Assembly (NCBI GenBank): GCA_040385105.1
Contig: JAZKHY010000004.1
Span: 1 to 64,000, forward strand
Source: JACMQX01 sp040385105
GTDB lineage: Bacteria; Pseudomonadota; Gammaproteobacteria; Burkholderiales; Burkholderiaceae_C
DNA length: 64,000 bases
Reading direction: 5' to 3'
Under the pieces are notes generated by a model. It had not been told where the DNA came from, searched no databases, and saw only the letters and a program-made list of their open reading frames with translations. Positions 32,235 to 42,560 of the stretch are shown in pieces. Position numbers and translations under genes: made by a program. Positions within the stretch are counted from its first letter, which is position 1. Every line of letters starts with the position of its first letter.

Positions 32235-32644
32235 AAGCCCGTTTCGTTGCGGTTGCAGCCCTGTCCATGCTGCTCGCCTCGCCCTGCGCCTTAGCCCAGA
32301 AAGTCTACAGGTGCGGCAGCAATTACAGCCAGACGCCCTGCCCTGCCGGCACCGCCATTGAGGTGGATGACGCGCGCTCGGCGGACCAGAAGAAGCAGAC
32401 TGATGCGGCGGCAAAGCGTGATGCCCGGCTGGCCGACGACATGGAAAAGGCCAGGCTGAAGGAGGAGGCTCAGGCTGCACCGGCATTGGTTGTCGGCTCG
32501 AAAGCCGTACCCGCCGAAAAGCCCCCGAAGGCGGGCAAGAACACTGCCGCAAAGAAGAAAAGCCAAAAGAAGAAAGAGTCCGGCGAGTTCACCGCTACCG
32601 ACGGCAAAACCGGAACTCCCGGCAAGAAGCGCGAGAAATCCTGA
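32231..32644 (+). CDS. DUF4124-type small secreted protein
   Basis: 137 residues; start at 32231 overlaps the pth stop. It has a signal peptide (MKARFVAVAALSMLLASPCALA), then the DUF4124 pattern QKVYRCGSNYSQTPCPAGTAIEV with two cysteines that could form a disulfide. The rest is a charged, Lys/Ala-rich tail without predicted fold. Such proteins are common in the periplasm of betaproteobacteria, and their function is unknown. Confidence 0.82.
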   Translation: MKARFVAVAALSMLLASPCALAQKVYRCGSNYSQTPCPAGTAIEVDDARSADQKKQTDAAAKRDARLADDMEKARLKEEAQAAPALVVGSKAVPAEKPPKAGKNTAAKKKSQKKKESGEFTATDGKTGTPGKKREKS

Positions 32645-32648
32645 ATCG

Positions 32649-32921
32649 TCAGGCCGCAGCCGGCGGCTCCTTGGCCTGCAACTGCAGCCGCTGGTACTTG
32701 CGCCACAGCGACTCCCTGTCTTCCACATGCTGCGGGCTGACCGGGATGCAGGCCACCGGGCAGACCTGCACACACTGCGGCTCGTCAAAGTGCCCGACGC
32801 ATTCGGTGCATTTGTCAGGGTCGATCTCGTAGATTTCCACGCCCAGGTAGATGGCCTGGTTCGGGCACTCGGGCTCGCAGACATCGCAGTTGATGCACTC
32901 GTCGGTGATCATCAATGCCAT
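32649..32921 (-). CDS. 2[4Fe-4S] ferredoxin, YfhL/Allochromatium type
   Basis: 90 residues; start at 32921 (MALMITDECINCDVC) with a GGGAG ribosome site. Cluster I is CINCDVCEPECP. Cluster II has the eight-residue insertion of Alvin-type ferredoxins, CTEC-x8-C-x3-CP. A basic helical tail follows. It is a small cytoplasmic electron carrier whose partner enzyme is not shown by its neighbours. It is convergent with the DUF4124 gene and divergent from the peptide transporter operon. Confidence 0.93.
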   Translation of the reverse strand: MALMITDECINCDVCEPECPNQAIYLGVEIYEIDPDKCTECVGHFDEPQCVQVCPVACIPVSPQHVEDRESLWRKYQRLQLQAKEPPAAA

Positions 32922-33106
32922 GGCAGGCTCCCGCCTGCGGCAGGCATGAGGTGGACAGGGGCAAGGCAAGGCATGGCGTGATTATCCGCCCGCAGGCTGC
33001 CCGAAGCTGACGGGACCGCCACATCCCCACTGCCGTCATGCGCTTGCCGGTTGATAATGCAGCAAAACTCCCCCCACACCCCACTCGCGCTACCCGATCC
33101 GCTTTC

Positions 33107-34057
33107 ATGAGTCTTTTTCTCCTCAAGCGCTTCATCACGCTCATTGCCACGCTGGTGGGTACCTCGGTGGTGGTGTTCCTGGTGCTGGAAGTGCTGCCGG
33201 GCGACGCCGCGCAGATCCTCATGGGCCCGGACGCCTCACCGGACGCGGTGCGCGCCCTGGCCGCCAAACTCGGCATCGACCGGCCACCGCTGGAGCGCTA
33301 TTGGGAATGGGTCAGCGGCTTGCTGACCGGGAATCTCGGCCTGAGCTATGCCTACAGCACGCCCGTCTCCGAACTGGTGGTGGAGCGCCTGGGGCTGACC
33401 GTCCCGCTCGCCCTGATGGCGATGACGCTCACCACCATCATCGCGCTTTTCGTGGGCATTTATGCTGCCGCCCGCCACAACAAGGCCGGCGACGTGGGCC
33501 TGATGGCAGTGGCACAGGCGGGCATCGCCATACCGAACTTCTGGTTCGCCATCCTGCTGATCCTGCTGTTCTCGGTGCACCTCAAATGGTTCTCGGCCGG
33601 CGGCTTCCCGGGCTGGGAAGAAGGTGTCCTTGATGCGTTCAAGTCGCTGCTGCTGCCCGCGCTGTCGCTGGCCGTGGTGCAGGCGGCCATCCTGGCGCGG
33701 ATCACCCGTTCGGCCGTGCTCGAAGTGCTGCGCGAGGACTTTGTGCGCACTGCGCGGGCCAAGGGCCTGTCGCAGCGCGCGACGCTCTGGGGCCATGTGC
33801 TGCGCAACGCGATGATCCCGGTCATCACCGTGATGGGCCTGCAGTTCGCGGAGCTGCTTGCCGGCACCATCGTGGTGGAGAACGTGTTCTACCTGCCGGG
33901 GCTTGGGCGCCTGATCTTCCAGTCCATCTCCAACCGCGACCTGATCGTGGTGCGCAACTGCGTGATGCTGCTGGCCGCGATGGTGGTGATCGTGAATTTC
34001 ATCGTGGACGTGCTGTATGCGGTGATCGACCCGCGGGTGAAGGCGAGCGACATATGA
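33107..34057 (+). CDS. Dipeptide/oligopeptide ABC transporter permease, DppB type
   Basis: 316 residues with six transmembrane helices. The start at 33107 (MSLFLLKRFITLIATLVGTS) is standard for the family. The DppB/OppB pattern VLPGDAAQILMG near the N-terminus and the EAA loop VRTARAKGLSQRATLWGHVLRNA are present. First gene of a six-gene operon (permease, permease, ATPase, ATPase, binding protein, TPR protein) for import of peptides or related solutes (the family also carries nickel and glutathione). Confidence 0.94.
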   Translation: MSLFLLKRFITLIATLVGTSVVVFLVLEVLPGDAAQILMGPDASPDAVRALAAKLGIDRPPLERYWEWVSGLLTGNLGLSYAYSTPVSELVVERLGLTVPLALMAMTLTTIIALFVGIYAAARHNKAGDVGLMAVAQAGIAIPNFWFAILLILLFSVHLKWFSAGGFPGWEEGVLDAFKSLLLPALSLAVVQAAILARITRSAVLEVLREDFVRTARAKGLSQRATLWGHVLRNAMIPVITVMGLQFAELLAGTIVVENVFYLPGLGRLIFQSISNRDLIVVRNCVMLLAAMVVIVNFIVDVLYAVIDPRVKASDI

Positions 34058-34923
34058 ACACAGCCGCCGCCACCGCACCGCTGCCGCCGCCGGGCTTCAT
34101 GAGGCGCGCCTTGCGCCACCCGAGCTTCGTCGTCGGCGCCGTGCTGACGCTGCTGCTGCTGGCGGCCGCCGCGCTGTCGCTGGTCTGGACACCCTCGTCG
34201 CCTTACGAGATGAACATGGACAACCGGCTGCAGGGCTCAAGCGCCGCGCACTGGCTGGGCACCGACCCGTTCGGCCGCGACGTGGCCTCGCTGCTTCTGG
34301 TGGGTGCGCGCAGTTCCATCCTGGTCGGCGTGATCGCCGTGGGTATCGGCCTGTTCATCGGCACCGCGCTGGGCCTGCTGGCGGCCGCGCGCCGGGGCTG
34401 GGTCGAAGAGCTGATCATGCGGCTGTCTGACTTCAGCTTTGCCTTCCCGGCCATCCTGTCGGCCATCATGCTCACGGCGGTGTTCGGCGCGGGCATCGTC
34501 AACGCCATCATCGCCATCGGCATCTACAACATTCCGAATTTCGCGCGGGTAACGCGCGCCTCGGCCAACGCAGTCTGGGGCCGGGAATTCGTCCTGGCTG
34601 CGCGGGCCTGCGGCAGGGGGCCATGGCGCATCACCATCGAGCATGTGCTGCCGAACATCATGTCGGTGCTGATCGTGCAGGTGTCCATCCGTTTTGCCAT
34701 CGCCATCCTGGCCGAGGCCGCGCTGTCCTACCTGGGGCTGGGTACGCAGCCGCCGCAGCCGTCCTGGGGCCGCATGCTGAGCGAGGCGCAGACGCTGATG
34801 TTCGAGGCGCCGCAGCTGGCCGTGTGGCCGGGCCTGGCCATCGCCTTTGCGGTGCTGGGCCTGAACCTGCTGGGCGACGGCCTGCGCGACCTGCTGGACC
34901 CGCGCCTTTCGCGCAAGAGATAG
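34054..34923 (+). CDS. Dipeptide/oligopeptide ABC transporter permease, DppC type
   Basis: 289 residues. The typical LGTDPFGRDVASLLLVGARSS segment and EAA loop FVLAARACGRGPWRITIEHVLPN are visible, with five to six helices. ATGA overlap with the upstream permease gene. It pairs with DppB to form the channel. Confidence 0.94.
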   Translation: MNTAAATAPLPPPGFMRRALRHPSFVVGAVLTLLLLAAAALSLVWTPSSPYEMNMDNRLQGSSAAHWLGTDPFGRDVASLLLVGARSSILVGVIAVGIGLFIGTALGLLAAARRGWVEELIMRLSDFSFAFPAILSAIMLTAVFGAGIVNAIIAIGIYNIPNFARVTRASANAVWGREFVLAARACGRGPWRITIEHVLPNIMSVLIVQVSIRFAIAILAEAALSYLGLGTQPPQPSWGRMLSEAQTLMFEAPQLAVWPGLAIAFAVLGLNLLGDGLRDLLDPRLSRKR

Positions 34924-34937
34924 GCGCAGAAGAACCC

Positions 34938-35926
34938 ATGGCCCTGCTCGAAGTCAACGACCTTCACGTTCGCCTGCAGACGCACCGCGGCCCGGCCGAT
35001 GCCGTGCGCGCGGTGAGCTTCTCGCTGGAGCGCGGCGAGACGCTGGGCCTGATCGGCGAGTCGGGCTGCGGCAAGTCGATCACCGTGCTGTCGCTGCTGG
35101 GCCTGTTGCCCGAGAGCGCGCAGGTCACCGGCAGCATCCGCTTCGACGGGCAGGAACTGGTCGGCCAGCCAGACGCGGCACTGTGCCGCATCCGCGGCAA
35201 CCGCATCGGCATGATCTTCCAGGAACCGATGACGGCGCTCAACCCGGTGCATACCGTCGGGCGCCAGGTGGCAGAACCCCTGCGGGTGCACCGCGGCATG
35301 TCGCAGGCCGAGGCGCGCAAGCAGGCCGTTGCCCTGCTGGACCGCGTGGGCATTGCCGACGCTGGCCGCCGCTTTGATGCGTACCCCCACCAGTTTTCCG
35401 GCGGCCAGCGCCAGCGCGTGACGATTGCCATGGCGCTTGCCTGCGGCCCTGACCTGCTGATTGCCGACGAGCCCACCACCGCGCTGGACGTGACCATCCA
35501 GCAGCAGATCCTCGACCTCATCAGCGACCTGGTGCAAGAGCGCGGCATGGCGCTGATGCTGATCTCGCACGACCTCGGCGTGATTGCCCAGAACGTTGCC
35601 CGCATGCTGGTCATGTACGGCGGCAGCGTGGTCGAAAGCGGGCCGACCGAAGCCGTGTTTGCCAATATGGCGCACCCCTATACACGCGGGCTGTTCGGGG
35701 CCCGGCCCCGGGTCGGCGCAAAGCGCGGCGCACGGCTGACGACGATCGCCGGCACCGTGCCCGAACTGGTGGACCTGCCGCGTGGCTGCCCCTTTGCGGG
35801 GCGCTGCGCCTGGACGATCGACGCCTGCCATGCCGTGCCGCCCCCGCCTGTACCGCTCGGCCAGGGGCATGAGGCGCGCTGCATCCGGCTGGATGAAGTG
35901 GCGCGCGACGCCGCAGGAGTGCAGCC

Positions 35927-35930
<4 letters not shown>
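34938..35930 (+). CDS. Dipeptide ABC transporter ATP-binding protein, DppD type
   Basis: 330 residues. Walker A GESGCGKS, signature FSGGQRQRVTIAMALA, Walker B LLIADEPTTALD and H-loop LISHDLGV. The C-terminal oligopeptide-transporter extension has CPFAGRCAWTIDAC, matching the Cys motif of this subfamily that can hold an iron-sulfur cluster. Overlaps the next gene by four bases. Confidence 0.95.
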
Positions 35931-36958
<1,028 letters not shown>

Positions 36959-37054
36959 AGGCCGGATTGAATTCACGCCCATCCCCGCGATGGTGTACAA
37001 ATGCGATTCCGTTGGGAATATTTCCACAACCGCTTCCTGCCTGGAGAAACCGAA

Positions 37055-38545
37055 ATGTTGAAACGCCGTTCCGTACTCGCCACCGCTGCCACCCTGGCAA
37101 GCGCCCCCTTCACCATGCCGGCCTTTGCACAGGGCCGCAAGGACGGCGTCGTGCTGGCCATGGCGCTGGAGCCCGTGGGCCTGGACCCGACGGCCGCCGC
37201 CGCATCGTCCATTGCCGAAGTGACGCTCTACAACATTTATGAAACCCTGACCAAGATCAACAGCGACAGCACCGTGTCACCGCTGCTGGCCGAAAGCTGG
37301 GAAGTCTCGCCCGACCTGCGCACCTACACCTTCAGGCTGCGCAAGGGCGTGAAGTTCCAGAACGGCGAGCCGTTCAACGCCGCCGCCGTCAAGTTCTCCT
37401 TCGAGCGCGCCGGCGCCGAGAAGAGCACCAACAAGGACAAGCGCACCTTCGCCAGCATGGAGTCCGTGCAGGCTGTTGACGAACACACGGTTGTGGTCAT
37501 CAACAAGGAGCTGGACCCGGACTTCCTGTTCCTCATGGGCCAGGCCACCTCCATCATCGTGGAGCCCAAGAGCGCGGCGACCAACGCCACCGCGCCTGTG
37601 GGCACCGGCCCCTACAAGCTGGAAAACTGGGTCAAGGGCTCGTCCGTCACCCTCACCAAGTGGGACGGTTACCGCAATGCAGGCGCCATCAAGCTCAAGC
37701 GCGCAACCTTCCGCTTCATCTCGGACCCGGCAGCGCAGATTGCCGCGATGCTGGCCGGCGATGTGGACATCTTCCAGCGCATCACACCGCGCAGCGTGCC
37801 GCAGTTCAAGACCAACCCGAAGTTCCAGGTGCTGGTGGCGGGCTCGCGCGCCAAAACCATCCTGGCCATCAACAATGCCCGCAAGCCGCTGTCCGACGTG
37901 CGGGTGCGCCGCGCCATCTCCGCCGCGCTCGACCGCAAGGCCATCATCCAGGGCGCGGCCGACGGCTACGGCTCGCCCATCGGCAGCCACTATGTGCCCA
38001 GCGCCCCCGGCTATGTGGACACCACCGGCGTCAACCCCTTCAACATCGAGAAGGCCAAGGCACTGCTCAAGGAGGCCGGCGTCACCACACCGCTGGAGCT
38101 GACCATGACGCTGCCGCCCCCGCCGTACTCGCGCCAGGGCGGCGAGGTGATCGCCGCCCAGCTGGCCAAGGTGGGCATCAACGTCAAGCTGCAGAACGTC
38201 GAGTGGGCGCAGTGGCTGTCCAACACCTACGGCGGCCCCAAGAATTACGACCTGACCATCATTTCGCATGTGGAACCGTTCGACCTGGGCAACTTCGCCA
38301 AGCCCGACTACTACTGGGGCTACAACAACCCCAGGTTCAGCGAGCTGTTCACAAAGATCAAGACCACGCCCCGCGCGGCCGACCGCCTCAAGCTGCTGGG
38401 CGAAGCCCAGCGCATGCTGGCCGATGACGCCGTTCACGGCTTCCTGTATGCGCCGCAGTGGATCGTCGTGGCCAACAAGAACATCAAGGGCCTCTGGAAG
38501 GACATGCCGATCTTTGTGAACGACCTGTCCACGATGTCCTGGTGA
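37055..38545 (+). CDS. Peptide ABC transporter substrate-binding protein (DppA/OppA family)
   Basis: 496 residues; start at 37055 with TGGAGA upstream. A signal peptide with an RR pair (MLKRRSVLATAATLASAPF) ends near AFAQ, so Tat export is possible. Family-5 binding-protein features: the N-terminal strand region ALEPVGLDP, LLAESWEVSPDLRTYTFRLRKGVKF and DVRVRRAISAALDRKAII. It supplies the importer encoded upstream. Its stop codon overlaps the GTG start of the TPR gene. Confidence 0.94.
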   Translation: MLKRRSVLATAATLASAPFTMPAFAQGRKDGVVLAMALEPVGLDPTAAAASSIAEVTLYNIYETLTKINSDSTVSPLLAESWEVSPDLRTYTFRLRKGVKFQNGEPFNAAAVKFSFERAGAEKSTNKDKRTFASMESVQAVDEHTVVVINKELDPDFLFLMGQATSIIVEPKSAATNATAPVGTGPYKLENWVKGSSVTLTKWDGYRNAGAIKLKRATFRFISDPAAQIAAMLAGDVDIFQRITPRSVPQFKTNPKFQVLVAGSRAKTILAINNARKPLSDVRVRRAISAALDRKAIIQGAADGYGSPIGSHYVPSAPGYVDTTGVNPFNIEKAKALLKEAGVTTPLELTMTLPPPPYSRQGGEVIAAQLAKVGINVKLQNVEWAQWLSNTYGGPKNYDLTIISHVEPFDLGNFAKPDYYWGYNNPRFSELFTKIKTTPRAADRLKLLGEAQRMLADDAVHGFLYAPQWIVVANKNIKGLWKDMPIFVNDLSTMSW

Positions 38546-39876
38546 GCCGGGACGCGCTCGGCAATGCGCTGTCGCTGGCCGGCAGCGCGAGCTTGCCGGC
38601 GGTCAATGATTTCATCCTGGGTTTCATCGCCTGCGAAGCCCGGGCGGTGAACATCCTGGCCGTCGCCGGCAGCGACGCAAGCCCCATCGTGCAGGCGTAC
38701 ACCGCTGCGCTGCACATGTTCGCCGAGTCGCGGGACGGCCCGGCCAACGCCCTGCCTTTCATCAAGCAGGCCCTGTCTTCCCCCATCAAGGCCAGTGAGC
38801 GCGAAATGCGCTTTGCCCATGCCGTCAAGGCCTGGGTTGACGGCGACATCGCGCAGGCCATCCGCCTGCATGAAGAGCAGGCACGGGAGCATCCGCGCGA
38901 CCTCGCCTCGCTCAAGCTGGGCCACTACCACCTGTTCAACCAGGGCAACTCGCCCGGCATGCTGAAGATGGCGCTGGCGGCGCTGCCCGCCGCCGGTGAC
39001 GTGCCTTACCTGCACGGCATGGCGGCATTCGCGTGGGAGCAGTGCCACTTCCTGCCGCAGGCTGAGGCGGCAGCGCGCAAGGCCATCGGCATGCGCCGCA
39101 AGGAGCCCTGGGCCCACCATGCGCTGGGGCATGTGATGCTGACCGAAGGACGTGCCGGCGAAGGCCGGGAATTCCTGCGCGAAGTCAGCGACTCGTGGAC
39201 AGGCCTGAACTCCTTCATGGTCACACACAACTGGTGGCACCTGGCGCTGTTCGAGCTGGAACTGGGCAACCATGAGGAAGCGCTGCGCCTGTATGACCAG
39301 GAGATCTGGGGCGTGGTCAAGGAATACACCCAGGACCAGATCGGTGCGGTGTCGCTGCTCGCGCGGCTGGAGCTTGCGGGTGTTGATGCAGGCAAACGAT
39401 GGCAGGACGTCGCGGACTACCTGCTGCTCCGGCTGGACGACCACGCCTTGCCCTTCCTCGACATGCAATACCTCTACGGGCTTGCCCGCGCCGGCCGGCC
39501 GGAAGCGGCCGCGCTGATGCACAACATCGAGCTGCATGCGCGCAGCCTGCAAGGCCCCGGCGCGGCGGCTTGGCAGCGCGTCTGTGTGCCGGCCAGCCGC
39601 GGCCTGCTGGCGCATGCGCGCGGCGAGTGGGCTGATGCCGTCGAGGAACTCGGCACGGCCCTGCCCCGGCTGCTGGAGATTGGCGGCAGCCACGCCCAGC
39701 GCGACCTGTTCGCGCAGATCCACCTTGACGCGATGATCCGCAGCGGGCAACTCTCCGGTGCGCAGCACCTGCTGCAGCAGCAACTGCGCGGGCAGCCGGA
39801 GTCGGTGCGGCTCAAGCGCCAGGCGGCGGCCGTCTACCGGGCACTGGGACTGGGCGCGCTACAACTGCCCGAGTGA
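38542..39876 (+). CDS. TTC38-like tetratricopeptide repeat protein
   Basis: 444 residues from a GTG start at 38542 that overlaps the upstream stop (GTGA), so it is translationally coupled to the peptide-binding protein. It has no signal peptide. It is all helical, with TPR-like pairs such as HAVKAWVDGDIAQAIRLHEEQ, EAAARKAIGMRRKEPWAHHALGHVM and HNWWHLALFELELGNHEEAL. The HNWWHLAL block and overall length match the TTC38 family, which is shared by bacteria and animals and has no established function. A role with the transporter is inferred from coupling. Confidence 0.82.
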   Translation: MSRDALGNALSLAGSASLPAVNDFILGFIACEARAVNILAVAGSDASPIVQAYTAALHMFAESRDGPANALPFIKQALSSPIKASEREMRFAHAVKAWVDGDIAQAIRLHEEQAREHPRDLASLKLGHYHLFNQGNSPGMLKMALAALPAAGDVPYLHGMAAFAWEQCHFLPQAEAAARKAIGMRRKEPWAHHALGHVMLTEGRAGEGREFLREVSDSWTGLNSFMVTHNWWHLALFELELGNHEEALRLYDQEIWGVVKEYTQDQIGAVSLLARLELAGVDAGKRWQDVADYLLLRLDDHALPFLDMQYLYGLARAGRPEAAALMHNIELHARSLQGPGAAAWQRVCVPASRGLLAHARGEWADAVEELGTALPRLLEIGGSHAQRDLFAQIHLDAMIRSGQLSGAQHLLQQQLRGQPESVRLKRQAAAVYRALGLGALQLPE

Positions 39877-40212
39877 GATCAGCGACAGCACATCCGGCTC
39901 CAGGAGTTCCTCCATGGCCGGATCGGTGCCGCGCCACAGCGCAGCGGTGGCAACCGTGGCAAGTACCGCGGTTGTGACCAGCAGCATCACCATGCGGCGT
40001 TTCAGGCCGCGCAGGCCCAACACACTGGAGGCTTGCGGCCCGGCATCAGCAGGGAACGCCGCGCGCATCTGCCACTGCGCAATGATCCGCGACTGCAGGG
40101 CATCCAGTTCGCCGGCAGGCGGCGGGGGCAAGCCCGCATGCATCGCCGCACGCAATGATGAATCCTGCCTGTCCACTGCGGCATCGCGCGGGCGTTCGGG
40201 CCGGTGCTTCAT
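39859..40212 (-). CDS. Small membrane protein, possible anti-sigma factor
   Basis: 117 residues. A soluble N-terminal part of about 70 residues (basic, with ELDALQSRIIAQWQMR) is followed by one transmembrane helix (MVMLLVTTAVLATVATAAL) and a short acidic tail. This layout and the four-base overlap with the ECF sigma gene upstream fit an anti-sigma or DUF3619-like protein, but no zinc-binding HxxxCxxC motif is present. Its 3' end overlaps the convergent TTC38-like gene by 18 bp. Confidence 0.7.
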   Translation of the reverse strand: MKHRPERPRDAAVDRQDSSLRAAMHAGLPPPPAGELDALQSRIIAQWQMRAAFPADAGPQASSVLGLRGLKRRMVMLLVTTAVLATVATAALWRGTDPAMEELLEPDVLSLISLGQL

Positions 40213-40871
40213 GACCCCGCTCCTTCAAGGCGGCTGCGCAGCGCCAGCTTGGCCCGATGCAGCAACTGGTGCGCTGCATTGGCATCCATCTCCAGCGCAC
40301 GCGCGATCTCGGCTGGTTCGGCATCGGCATACGCCCACATGGCCAGTGCCATGCGCTGCCTTGCACCCAGCGTGCCCAGGGCCTGCTGCAGCTGGAAGGC
40401 GGTGAATGCCCCTTCATGAGCGCCTGCGGGGTCCGCCACCTGCTGGGCATCCGCCAGGGCGACGAGCGTGTCATGGTCGGCCGCAAACTCCCGCCGGCGG
40501 ACCAGGTGCGTCTTGCAGCGGTTGATCACGATGGTATTGAAGAAGGTGGCCAGCTGCGCGCCGCATGCATCACTGGGCCGGCTGTTCCACAGGCGCAGGA
40601 AGGACTCCTGCACCACATCCTGGGCATCTTCGTTCCTGCGCAGCAGCTGCATCGCAATGCCGTGGGCCCGGGGTGTCAGGAGCCGCACCAGCGATGTGGC
40701 GCTCGGGCCGTCACCATGGGAAGCGCGGTGCCACATGGCCCAGTCTTCCCCTGCAGGCACTGCCGTGCGCCCGCCAGGGAAAGCGCGCCCCAGCCTGCTG
40801 CCCAACTGGCTCATCAGGCTCAGGTGGGACGCCATGTGCAGCGTTGGCAGTTGTGCAGCAGTCATCAACAC
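40209..40871 (-). CDS. ECF-family RNA polymerase sigma factor
   Basis: 220 residues from a GTG at 40871, which has AAGG at good spacing; ATG at 40865 is the alternative. Region 2 has ARAHGIAMQLLRRNEDAQDVVQESFLRLW-type sequence; region 4 has LGTLGARQRMALAMWAYADAEPAEIARALEMDANAAHQLLHRAKLALR. It probably directs transcription of its own operon or a stress regulon, under control of the small membrane protein that overlaps it. Confidence 0.92.
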   Translation of the reverse strand: MLMTAAQLPTLHMASHLSLMSQLGSRLGRAFPGGRTAVPAGEDWAMWHRASHGDGPSATSLVRLLTPRAHGIAMQLLRRNEDAQDVVQESFLRLWNSRPSDACGAQLATFFNTIVINRCKTHLVRRREFAADHDTLVALADAQQVADPAGAHEGAFTAFQLQQALGTLGARQRMALAMWAYADAEPAEIARALEMDANAAHQLLHRAKLALRSRLEGAGS

Positions 40872-40874
40872 ACT

Positions 40875-41366
40875 CTACCTTGCCGGCAGCTTCTCGCGCA
40901 AAGCCGCGCGCTCTTCCGGGCTGAGCTTTTGCAGCATCTCGCGGCGCTCCCGGATCAGGTCGCGGCGCTGCTCGGGCGGCATGGCCTTGAGCTGGGCCCG
41001 GCGCTCCTGCCGGAAGCGCTCCTGTTCCTGCGGCGTCATGGCGCTCCAGCGCTCACGGGTACTCGCAATCAGCGCCTGCCGCTCCTGCGGGCTCAAGCCC
41101 TGGATGCGCTCGCGCAGCCCGGCACGGAAAGCCTCGCGTTCCTGCGGGCTGGCCTGCTCCAGCTGGCGCCGGATGTCGGCGCGCCGGGTGGCCTGCTGCT
41201 GCGGCGTCAGGGCGGACCACTCCTTGGGGTCGGGCACCGCGACGGCCTGGGCGTGAACCGCTGGCACACTGGCCAGCGCAGCGGCCACTGCCAGCCCGCA
41301 CAGCCCAGACGCCAGCGGGCGGTGCAGGCAGGCAGTGATCCGCACGGGCGAGGCCATACCCATCAT
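40875..41366 (-). CDS. DUF3106-type secreted protein
   Basis: About 163 residues; the ATG at 41366 overlaps the stop of the DUF1501 gene, and ATGs at 41363 and 41357 are alternatives. The signal peptide ends near VHAQA. The mature protein is a series of short imperfect helical repeats of the type LTPQQQATRRADIRRQL, LSPQERQALIASTRERW and MTPQEQERFRQERRAQL, very rich in Arg, Gln and Glu. This is similar to the Spy/CpxP-like helical periplasmic proteins. The role in the operon is unknown. Confidence 0.85.
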   Translation of the reverse strand: MMGMASPVRITACLHRPLASGLCGLAVAAALASVPAVHAQAVAVPDPKEWSALTPQQQATRRADIRRQLEQASPQEREAFRAGLRERIQGLSPQERQALIASTRERWSAMTPQEQERFRQERRAQLKAMPPEQRRDLIRERREMLQKLSPEERAALREKLPAR

Positions 41367-42556
41367 GCGCGCCACAGTTCAAGGGCTGACTTGCCCGCGC
41401 CGGGTAGCACCACGCCCTGCAACTGCGCGTTGCTCAGGCCAAACTGTCGCTGGAGTGCAGGCGCAATCAGGGCACGCAAATCCAGCGTGGGCTTCAGGTC
41501 GCGGCCATCGAGCAGGGCCGGCCGTGCCAGCCCCGGCCAGTCTGCATGCACGCGCCCGCCCGCCACCTGGCCGCCAGCCATGAATGCCACGCCGCCGGTG
41601 CCATGGTCTGTGCCACCTGAGCCGTTTAATGCGGCAGAGCGGCCGAACTCGGTCATGACCAGCACGGTGGTAGTGGCCCAATGGGCGCCGAAAGACTCGC
41701 GCAACGCGCCCAGCCCCTCATCCAGCGATGCGAGAAGTCGTGCAAGCCGGGGCACCTGCTGGGTGTGTGTGTCCCAGCCGCCGGTCTCCAGCCAGGCCAC
41801 TCGCGGGCCCTTGGGGTCTGACAGGAACAGCCCCGCCTGGCGCGCGAGCCCGGTAAAGCCGGTTCCACCTGCAGCAGCGCCTGGGCCCATGATTGCGTCC
41901 CCCGCGCCCATCGCCATGTCCTGCTGGTCCATCGCCTGGGTCAAGGCGTTGTGCAGCGGCGCGTCGCCGCCGTACATCTGCGCGACGCGCGCCAGCAGGT
42001 CCGATGTATCACTGCCGGCGCGGCGGGCCGGTGTCCAGGTGCTGGCGCCGTCCGCTCCGCGCAAGGCCACGGGCATGGCCGCAGTGAGCGCCATGGCGTT
42101 CTGGCCGGAGGCCTGCAGCGCGCGGCCAAGCCAGCCCGTGGCCAGCGCAAAGGGGCGCTCGCCACCGCTCTCAAGCTGTTGCTGCGCGTCAAAGTGCGAG
42201 CGCTCGCGATACGGGCTTGCTGCGGCGTGCACCACAAGCAGCTCCTTCTGGCCATACCACCGGTGCAGGTTGACCAGGGATGCATGCATGCCGAATGTAT
42301 TGTCCAGTTGCAGGGCGGGAACCGCAGCCGCCTCACCGCGCAGGCCGGACCAGGCAGGGTCGCCAGTGGCAGGCACGGCGGCCAGGCCATCAAGCGCGCC
42401 GCGCAGCATCACCACCACAAGTCGCTGTCCATTGGCACGGCCGGCAACCGCAGGCGCTGCCATCGCAAGGCTGGCGGGCATGGCACCCGCAGCGGCTGTG
42501 GCGGCGGCAGCCCCGAGCCAGCGCAACGAGGCACGGCGGGAAAGAGGGGAATGCAT
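41363..42556 (-). CDS. DUF1501 protein (Tat-exported, sulfatase/alkaline-phosphatase-like fold)
   Basis: 397 residues. A Tat-type signal (SRRASLRWLGAAAATAAAG) is followed by the DUF1501 pattern: LVVVMLRGALDGLAAV near the start, VVHAAASPYRERSHFDAQQQLESG, and TTTVLVMTEFGRSAALNGSGGTDHGTGGVAFMAGG near the C-terminus, with candidate metal ligands. It is adjacent (four bases) to the DUF1800 gene. DUF1501 and DUF1800 proteins occur as pairs in many bacteria; their biochemical function is not established. Confidence 0.92.
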   Translation of the reverse strand: MHSPLSRRASLRWLGAAAATAAAGAMPASLAMAAPAVAGRANGQRLVVVMLRGALDGLAAVPATGDPAWSGLRGEAAAVPALQLDNTFGMHASLVNLHRWYGQKELLVVHAAASPYRERSHFDAQQQLESGGERPFALATGWLGRALQASGQNAMALTAAMPVALRGADGASTWTPARRAGSDTSDLLARVAQMYGGDAPLHNALTQAMDQQDMAMGAGDAIMGPGAAAGGTGFTGLARQAGLFLSDPKGPRVAWLETGGWDTHTQQVPRLARLLASLDEGLGALRESFGAHWATTTVLVMTEFGRSAALNGSGGTDHGTGGVAFMAGGQVAGGRVHADWPGLARPALLDGRDLKPTLDLRALIAPALQRQFGLSNAQLQGVVLPGAGKSALELWRA

Positions 42557-42560
42557 GGAT

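Noticed and set aside
32231..32644. Lys-rich tail of the DUF4124 protein as a DNA-binding domain
   Set aside because: The protein has a signal peptide, so the tail is expected in the periplasm.
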